A stretch of 31,482 nucleotides of DNA from Rhizobium sp. GTDB lineage: Bacteria > Pseudomonadota > Alphaproteobacteria > Rhizobiales > Rhizobiaceae. Within the stretch, counting starts at the first letter, position 1; each line of letters starts with the position of its first letter. The translations under genes were made by a program, and so were the position numbers. Location of the stretch: contig DNPN01000053.1 in NCBI GenBank assembly GCA_003501385.1, positions 1,610 through 33,091 of the forward strand. Direction: 5' to 3'. Below, piece after piece: positions 31,462 to 31,482 of this stretch. Under the pieces are notes generated by a model that was not told where the DNA came from, did no database searches, and saw only the letters and a list, made by a program, of their open reading frames with translations.

Positions 31462-31482
31462 CTTCTCCCCAGCGGGGAGAAG
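31462..31482 (-). repeat. Inverted second copy of the palindromic repeat, cut by the window end
   Basis: CTTCTCCCC (31462-31470) pairs with GGGGAGAAG (31474-31482) around AGC. It is the reverse complement of 31345-31365, so two repeat halves face each other across 96 bases. A composite mosaic element is likely, with the outer part of the right copy beyond the window. I see no gene between them. Confidence 0.65.

Noticed and set aside
1..31482. tRNA, rRNA, prophage or insertion sequence genes
   Set aside because: No cloverleaf, rRNA segment, transposase, integrase or phage structural motif was found on reading either strand.

Overview
The window reads as chromosomal DNA of a Rhizobiaceae alphaproteobacterium of the Agrobacterium/Allorhizobium/Rhizobium type. 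The evidence is a purA gene next to a rhizobial-type membrane protein, a smoEFGKS polyol operon of alphaproteobacterial type, many ABC transporters, ATGA gene overlaps, and intergenic palindromes that resemble known rhizobial dispersed repeats. The species cannot be fixed from sequence reading alone. I see no rRNA, tRNA, CRISPR, prophage or transposase.

Layout. (1) 1-5.5 kb is housekeeping: a large Pro/Glu-rich single-span membrane protein, purA with an unusually structured leader, an EamA-type exporter and a PP2A-like phosphoesterase. (2) 5.7-19 kb is a catabolic district. A creatininase-family hydrolase and a LysR regulator lie beside an ABC importer (binding protein, ATPase, permease). The importer is translationally coupled to a cytosine-deaminase-like amidohydrolase, followed by a VAO-type flavoprotein, a flavodoxin-fold quinone reductase and an epimerase-like SDR. 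On the opposite strand run an HpaI-type aldolase, ung, an aldehyde dehydrogenase, a Rid-family protein that appears to lack the RidA arginine, and a small exported protein. I infer a pathway that imports and dismantles an N-containing ring compound, but the substrate is unknown. The creatininase and importer promoters share a near-identical element, which suggests one LysR regulon. (3) 19.2-20.1 kb holds a SorC-family sugar-responsive regulator, the plausible controller of the smo operon. (4) 20.3-25.9 kb is a three-gene minus-strand module (DUF1800, DUF1501, glycosyltransferase) between that regulator and smoE. (5) 26.3-31.3 kb is smoE-smoF-smoG-smoK-smoS, for uptake and oxidation of sorbitol or related polyols.

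The most notable content is module 4. Its glycosyltransferase follows the motif order of fungal/oomycete chitin synthases (LDGR, IDAG, AEDR, QRRRW, then SWGTKG among C-terminal membrane helices) and does not resemble NodC or cellulose synthase. It is co-directional with a secreted DUF1800/DUF1501 pair. The DUF1800 protein carries a possible carbohydrate-binding insertion and a short tandem pentapeptide tract. Dispersed-repeat-like sequences lie on both sides of the glycosyltransferase, and a very AT-rich island (19% GC over 180 bp) sits upstream of the DUF1800 gene. I propose a horizontally acquired system that makes and handles a surface or secreted beta-linked polysaccharide. The product is inferred, not shown.
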